From contig JAOXRY010000422.1 in assembly GCA_025800305.1 (NCBI GenBank), positions 1 through 7,926 on the forward strand: a stretch of DNA of 7,926 bases, written 5' to 3'. Positions within the stretch are counted from its first letter, which is position 1. Every line of letters starts with the position of its first letter. Of this stretch, positions 4,773 to 7,926 are shown piece after piece. This DNA comes from Campylobacterales bacterium (GTDB taxonomy: Bacteria; Campylobacterota; Campylobacteria; Campylobacterales; SZUA-545). Both the position numbers and the translations under genes were made by a program. Under the pieces are notes generated by a model, which did no database searches, had not been told where the DNA came from, and was given only the letters and a program-made list of their open reading frames with translations.

Positions 4773-6434
4773 TTAGGAAGAACAGCTTAAATGGGATACT
4801 CCAGCTATCCCAAAAAGATCTAGAGGTTTCTTTCTGTAGTATCTTTCTTCCACAGTCTTACATTGCTCATCATATGGATTTTTCATAATCTTTTGAAGTT
4901 CGTGGATTAATGAATAGTCACCTTTTTGGGCTTGTTGATAGGCTGGTTGTAAAATCCACTCTCTTAGCGTGTATTTTGGATTGGCTCTTTTCATCTTTTG
5001 TGAAATCTCTTCTAAAGATCTAGTTTGATTATTTAGCAGATCTCTCCAAGTGTCAAACCAATTATTCCAATGGTTGAAAAGTTCTTCATTAATTGATTCA
5101 TTGTAAAAGCTTTTGATTAGTGGTGTTAGATCTTTAGGAGTATTAGATAGTTCTCTAAAAAAGATGGTATAGTCTACCCCTGTTTGATTCATTAAATGGA
5201 TAAGGTCGTTAAAGATCTCACTATTGTAAGTTTCCAATCCAAGTTTTGAAGCTATCATCTCTCCCATCTTTTTTTCCATAATGTGGGGGAAATCGTTTTG
5301 TATCTCTTCTAGTCTTTCTAAAGTCTTTTTATCTGACTGAAAAAGAGGTTTTAAAGCGAGACAAAACATATCAAAATTTCGTTTTGCTGCTCCGTGTTGA
5401 TTGAAAAATGAGAAGTGAACTCCTCCACCTGTCCATGGCTGGTACTGGATATCAAACATATCGATAAACCCAAAAGGACCATAATCAAGGGTGAATCCTC
5501 CAATAGCGCAGTTATCACTATTAAAATTTCCTTGACAGTAGCCAACTCTTATCCAATCGGCAACTAAAGAAGTTAGACGATTGGAAAACTCTTCTGTTAG
5601 TTTTAGAACCTTCTCTTCAAAAGAGAGGTCTTTTCCAATTTCTAGGTACTCTCTTTGGAGTATATGAAGAACCAGATTTTTTAGCTCTTCCATAGCTTTA
5701 GAATGTTCATTTTTCCTGGCCCTTCTTCCAAAAAGCTCCAGTTGCCCAATTCGAAGGAAAGATGGAGCAACACGGGTTGTTATTGCAACTTTCTCATCAA
5801 TCATCACTTCTGGATCTTTTGAGTGGGAATCTGGAAGAAACCATGGTCTTTTTACTGTCTCAGATCTTGATGTAAAAAGAGATAGAGATCTAGATGTTGG
5901 AATTCCCAAGCCATGCATATGCTCTTGGGCTAGAAATTCACGGACAGATGAACGAAGAACAGCTCTTCCATCTGCTCCTCTACAATATGGAGTTTGTCCT
6001 GCTCCTTTAAGCTGAAACTCCCACCTTTTGCCATTGATAACTCCTTCAAAAATAGAAATAGCTCGTCCATCTCCATAGCCATTTCCAGATCCAAATGGAC
6101 AATTGTCATAATACTCAGTGCCATAAATAGAGAGAGCATAGCCTGTCGCCCAACCGATTTTTTTTAGAGGATTTGGAAGATCTGAAGAATCTCCAGAAAA
6201 CATTTTTTTAAACTCATCACTTAAAGCTAAACCATCATCAAAACCTAGATCTTCAAAAAACTCTTTACTATGAGAAATATAGATTGGTTCTTTGATAGGA
6301 GTTGTTTTAACAGTTACAAAATGCCCACTAAAAACCTCTCTAGAGTCGTGGTCATTACCATCTTCTTTAGAGTTAGGATCAGGAGTTAGATCATTGATAA
6401 AAGAGTAATCTGCTAGTTTTAATAACTCTTTCAT
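4773..6434 (-). CDS. selO: SelO (YdiU) protein adenylyltransferase, pseudokinase fold
   Basis: This 553-aa SelO pseudokinase should transfer AMP from ATP onto Ser, Thr or Tyr of target proteins, a role tied to redox homeostasis. Motifs in order are GYGDGRA (119-125), QLKGAGQTPY with K143, SSVREFLAQE with E166 (the K-E pair matching K113/E136 of Pseudomonas SelO), TRVAPSFLRIG (220-230), and GNFNSDNCAIGG with N308 followed by DYGP with D317 for metal binding. The C-terminus ends LSCSS, where C551 replaces the selenocysteine of animal SelO and is the redox-active Cys of bacterial forms. It is somewhat longer than E. coli YdiU (about 480 aa), partly from an Asp/Ser-rich N-terminal stretch (17-33). 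The start overlaps the upstream hydrolase stop as ATGA, so translation is coupled. Confidence 0.95.
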   Translation of the reverse strand: MKELLKLADYSFINDLTPDPNSKEDGNDHDSREVFSGHFVTVKTTPIKEPIYISHSKEFFEDLGFDDGLALSDEFKKMFSGDSSDLPNPLKKIGWATGYALSIYGTEYYDNCPFGSGNGYGDGRAISIFEGVINGKRWEFQLKGAGQTPYCRGADGRAVLRSSVREFLAQEHMHGLGIPTSRSLSLFTSRSETVKRPWFLPDSHSKDPEVMIDEKVAITTRVAPSFLRIGQLELFGRRARKNEHSKAMEELKNLVLHILQREYLEIGKDLSFEEKVLKLTEEFSNRLTSLVADWIRVGYCQGNFNSDNCAIGGFTLDYGPFGFIDMFDIQYQPWTGGGVHFSFFNQHGAAKRNFDMFCLALKPLFQSDKKTLERLEEIQNDFPHIMEKKMGEMIASKLGLETYNSEIFNDLIHLMNQTGVDYTIFFRELSNTPKDLTPLIKSFYNESINEELFNHWNNWFDTWRDLLNNQTRSLEEISQKMKRANPKYTLREWILQPAYQQAQKGDYSLIHELQKIMKNPYDEQCKTVEERYYRKKPLDLFGIAGVSHLSCSS

Positions 6435-7429
6435 TTATTGATCCTATTTAAAAACTTTTTGATTGTTTGTAACAGTTGGCTATGAAGCTCTTCTCGTGAT
6501 TTATTCTTTCCATCTTCACAAACAAATGAAGCACCTTCTTTAGCCAAAACTTCAGTAGCTCCTTTTTTACAAACTTGAACAAAACTAAAGTGTGAAGCAT
6601 CTTCTATCTCCACATAAGTTATTTTCTTTGAGAAATTTTTTATTTGCGGTTTTATCTGAGTTTGAACAGGTACATTTTTGTCTAGCTCTCCACCAATAAC
6701 TAAAGAAGGAATTTTAATATTTTTTAAACTCTCTTTTGTCATCATAGGAATAAATCCCGGTACAATAGCTATAGAAGCTTTTATTCTTGGATCTTTTAAA
6801 GATTGGGAAGAACTTTTATAATAATTCTTATCAAATTTAGAAAATGTTTTTTGAAAGTAACCACAAGATCTATCGAAGTTATTTTGACAAAAATCTTTAT
6901 ATTTTTTCATATTTAATTTTACTCCACCAAGTGCTAAAGAGGTATACCCTCCCAATGAATAACCTACAGCATAAATCTTTTTTTTGTCAATAAATTTAGA
7001 ATATTTTGAAGCTAAGATAGAATCAATAAGAAAACTACCATCCTTAGGTTGATTCCACATCTTAATTACTTTAGATGGAGTGGCTTGTTCTGATGTATAG
7101 TCAGGATGATTTGCACCAATCACCATATAACCATTTTCTACAAGCTTACTAGCCAACCAAGACTGGTTTTTCCAATTACCAGAAGTCCCATGGAAGAGTA
7201 TAACTAAGGGATATTTCCCTCTTTTTATTGTTCCATTTAATCTTCCGTTAAAACCTTTAAAAGCAATGTTTTCTCCAAATATTTGATTGTTATTGTCTGA
7301 TGATGGATACCATACCTTTGTTATTAGAGTTCTATTGAGTTTATGATTGATAAAAGTCTCTTCTTTAAATCCTATACCGGCGATTATTAGTTGTGAAAAA
7401 AGACCTATTGTAAAAATAATTCTTAACAT
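6431..7429 (-). CDS. Secreted alpha/beta hydrolase, dienelactone-hydrolase/lipase-like
   Basis: From the ATG at 7429 (AGGG eight bases upstream) this is a 332-aa exported hydrolase. The first ~20 residues, MLRIIFTIGLFSQLIIAG, form a signal peptide. A TTG at 7456 would add a nine-residue extension, but the ATG gives a cleaner signal. Numbered from that TTG, the oxyanion region is ILFHGTSG (H89-G90) and the nucleophile elbow GYSLGG with S167. The acid is D259 in GGELDKNVP and the base H289 in EDASHF, a complete Ser-Asp-His triad. Four cysteines (C190, C198, C296, C313) could form disulfides, fitting a periplasmic protein. It resembles the dienelactone hydrolase/PAF-acetylhydrolase-like group. 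The substrate is unknown. It is the first gene of an operon with selO (4-bp overlap). Confidence 0.85.
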   Translation of the reverse strand: MLRIIFTIGLFSQLIIAGIGFKEETFINHKLNRTLITKVWYPSSDNNNQIFGENIAFKGFNGRLNGTIKRGKYPLVILFHGTSGNWKNQSWLASKLVENGYMVIGANHPDYTSEQATPSKVIKMWNQPKDGSFLIDSILASKYSKFIDKKKIYAVGYSLGGYTSLALGGVKLNMKKYKDFCQNNFDRSCGYFQKTFSKFDKNYYKSSSQSLKDPRIKASIAIVPGFIPMMTKESLKNIKIPSLVIGGELDKNVPVQTQIKPQIKNFSKKITYVEIEDASHFSFVQVCKKGATEVLAKEGASFVCEDGKNKSREELHSQLLQTIKKFLNRINK

Positions 7430-7471
7430 TCTATTTCCCTTTTTGAACTGTTTCAATTTATACCATTATTT

Positions 7472-7477
7472 AGTATA
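7472..7477 (-). promoter_or_regulatory. Candidate -10 box of the hydrolase-selO operon
   Basis: TATACT on the minus strand lies 42 bp before the ATG at 7429. A second candidate, TATAAA, lies at 7457-7462. No consensus -35 is visible for either, so the choice is uncertain. Confidence 0.35.
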
Positions 7478-7515
7478 AAACTTATTAATAGCAAACTTTG
7501 TTATTATTCCCATTA

Positions 7516-7521
7516 TATAAT
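7516..7521 (+). promoter_or_regulatory. Candidate -10 box of the 7537 gene
   Basis: TATAAT ends 15 bp before the ATG at 7537, predicting a very short leader (about 9 nt) that would cut into the AAAAGG ribosome site at 7525-7530. Either the start point is a few bases earlier or an upstream promoter is used. Confidence 0.35.
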
Positions 7522-7536
7522 TGAAAAAGGCAACAA

Positions 7537-7776
7537 ATGTCAGCAGATAAAAACGAAATTAAACAGATATTTGATAACACTCTTGAAGGTTTTAAAGGAC
7601 AGATCTTTGTTAAATATTTTGAAAATGATTTTTCTGAATACTTATGGGATAAAATCTTTGATGATGAAAGTATTGGTACTTTAAAAGTGAGAGAAGAGTT
7701 TCGAGATATTCCAGAAGAGGAGTTGATAGAGAAGATAGACTTTGAACTAGACTGTCTATTAATGCCGACAGAGTAA
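7537..7776 (+). CDS. Small acidic protein of unknown function
   Basis: This 79-aa, strongly acidic protein (many Asp/Glu, e.g. DIPEEELIEKIDFELD near the C-terminus) has aromatic clusters (FVKYFENDFSEYLWDKIF, 24-41). There is no signal peptide, membrane segment or cysteine motif apart from one Cys (C73). AAAAGG lies six bases before the ATG. The next gene begins 11 bp after its stop with its own AAAGGA, so the two probably form an operon. The family is not recognised. Confidence 0.7.
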   Translation: MSADKNEIKQIFDNTLEGFKGQIFVKYFENDFSEYLWDKIFDDESIGTLKVREEFRDIPEEELIEKIDFELDCLLMPTE

Positions 7777-7787
7777 AAGGAAAAACA

Positions 7788-7926
7788 GTGGATATTTCAA
7801 AAGAGGAAAATATAAAACTATTCGCGTCTTTAGCAGTCGAAGTGAAAAATCAGCTTAGTGAAGAGTTAAAACAAGATATTCGATATGAGATGTCCGTTGT
7901 TTTATATGTTGGATTGGCTTTTCATC
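7788..7926 (+). CDS. N-terminal part of an unknown protein, runs off the right edge
   Basis: The frame opens with GTG at 7788, preceded by AAAGGA (7776-7781) at ideal spacing. The first ATG in frame is about 35 codons further on and has no such site. The visible 46 residues include DISKEENIKLFASLAVEVKN and then an amphipathic or hydrophobic stretch MSVVLYVGLAFH at the edge. It is probably co-transcribed with the gene at 7537. Nothing identifies a family. Confidence 0.65.
   Translation, partial: MDISKEENIKLFASLAVEVKNQLSEELKQDIRYEMSVVLYVGLAFH

Noticed and set aside
5351..5545. Minus-strand open frame of 64 codons
   Set aside because: It lies in a shifted frame inside selO; the selO motifs there are intact.
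5930..6139. Minus-strand open frame of 69 codons
   Set aside because: It is a shifted-frame shadow inside the conserved selO GDGR/QLKGAGQ region.
6158..6165. T8 homopolymer in selO as a phase-variation tract
   Set aside because: Encodes the ordinary LKKIG segment; runs of this length are expected in AT-rich coding DNA.
1..7926. CRISPR array, phage defence island or biosynthetic cluster
   Set aside because: No regularly spaced repeats, nuclease/helicase defence genes or pathway genes were seen on either strand.

Overview
The window is AT-rich chromosomal DNA. Its gene set best fits a Campylobacterota (epsilonproteobacterial) genome: a PerR-type Fur regulator of the Campylobacter kind, a short DksA-like protein, many AAGGA ribosome sites and TATAAT boxes with poor -35 elements. 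The genus cannot be fixed from the sequence; a free-living Sulfurimonas/Sulfurovum/Arcobacter-type organism is a guess.

Left part (1-1470). The tail of an upstream gene is followed by a hairpin that also closes a start-less minus-strand coding remnant. Then comes perR, which appears to be leaderless, and a CAT-anticodon tRNA. A complete higBA toxin-antitoxin operon points back towards the tRNA, with its antitoxin ending 17 bp from the tRNA 3' end. The higBA promoter is a near-perfect sigma-70 site lying inside a 10-5-10 palindromic operator.

Middle (1470-3260). A long imperfect palindrome precedes a small gene of about 83 codons that has been split by a 1.35 kb IS3-family insertion sequence. 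The element has 12-bp perfect terminal repeats (about 43 bp imperfect). Its transposase keeps a full DD(35)E triad, but a 20-bp insertion near the N-terminus breaks the frame, so this copy is probably inactive or depends on a downstream TTG start. The interrupted gene reads in the same phase on both sides.

Right part (3227-7926). A dksA-like gene overlaps an upstream two-helix membrane protein gene on the minus strand. Divergent from them is an FMN nitroreductase with an inverted repeat in its leader. It converges, with a 6-bp gap, on a minus-strand operon of a secreted alpha/beta hydrolase and the protein AMPylase SelO, whose ATGA stop/start overlap implies translational coupling. Divergent again, two small unrecognised genes run off the right edge.

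The genes suggest an oxidative-stress/redox flavour (PerR, SelO, nitroreductase) plus mobile DNA beside a tRNA, but nothing shows that they form one system. No clearly new multi-gene system was found. The most unusual whole-window signal is strong over-representation of the palindrome AGATCT (25 copies, all three codon phases, both inside and outside the IS).
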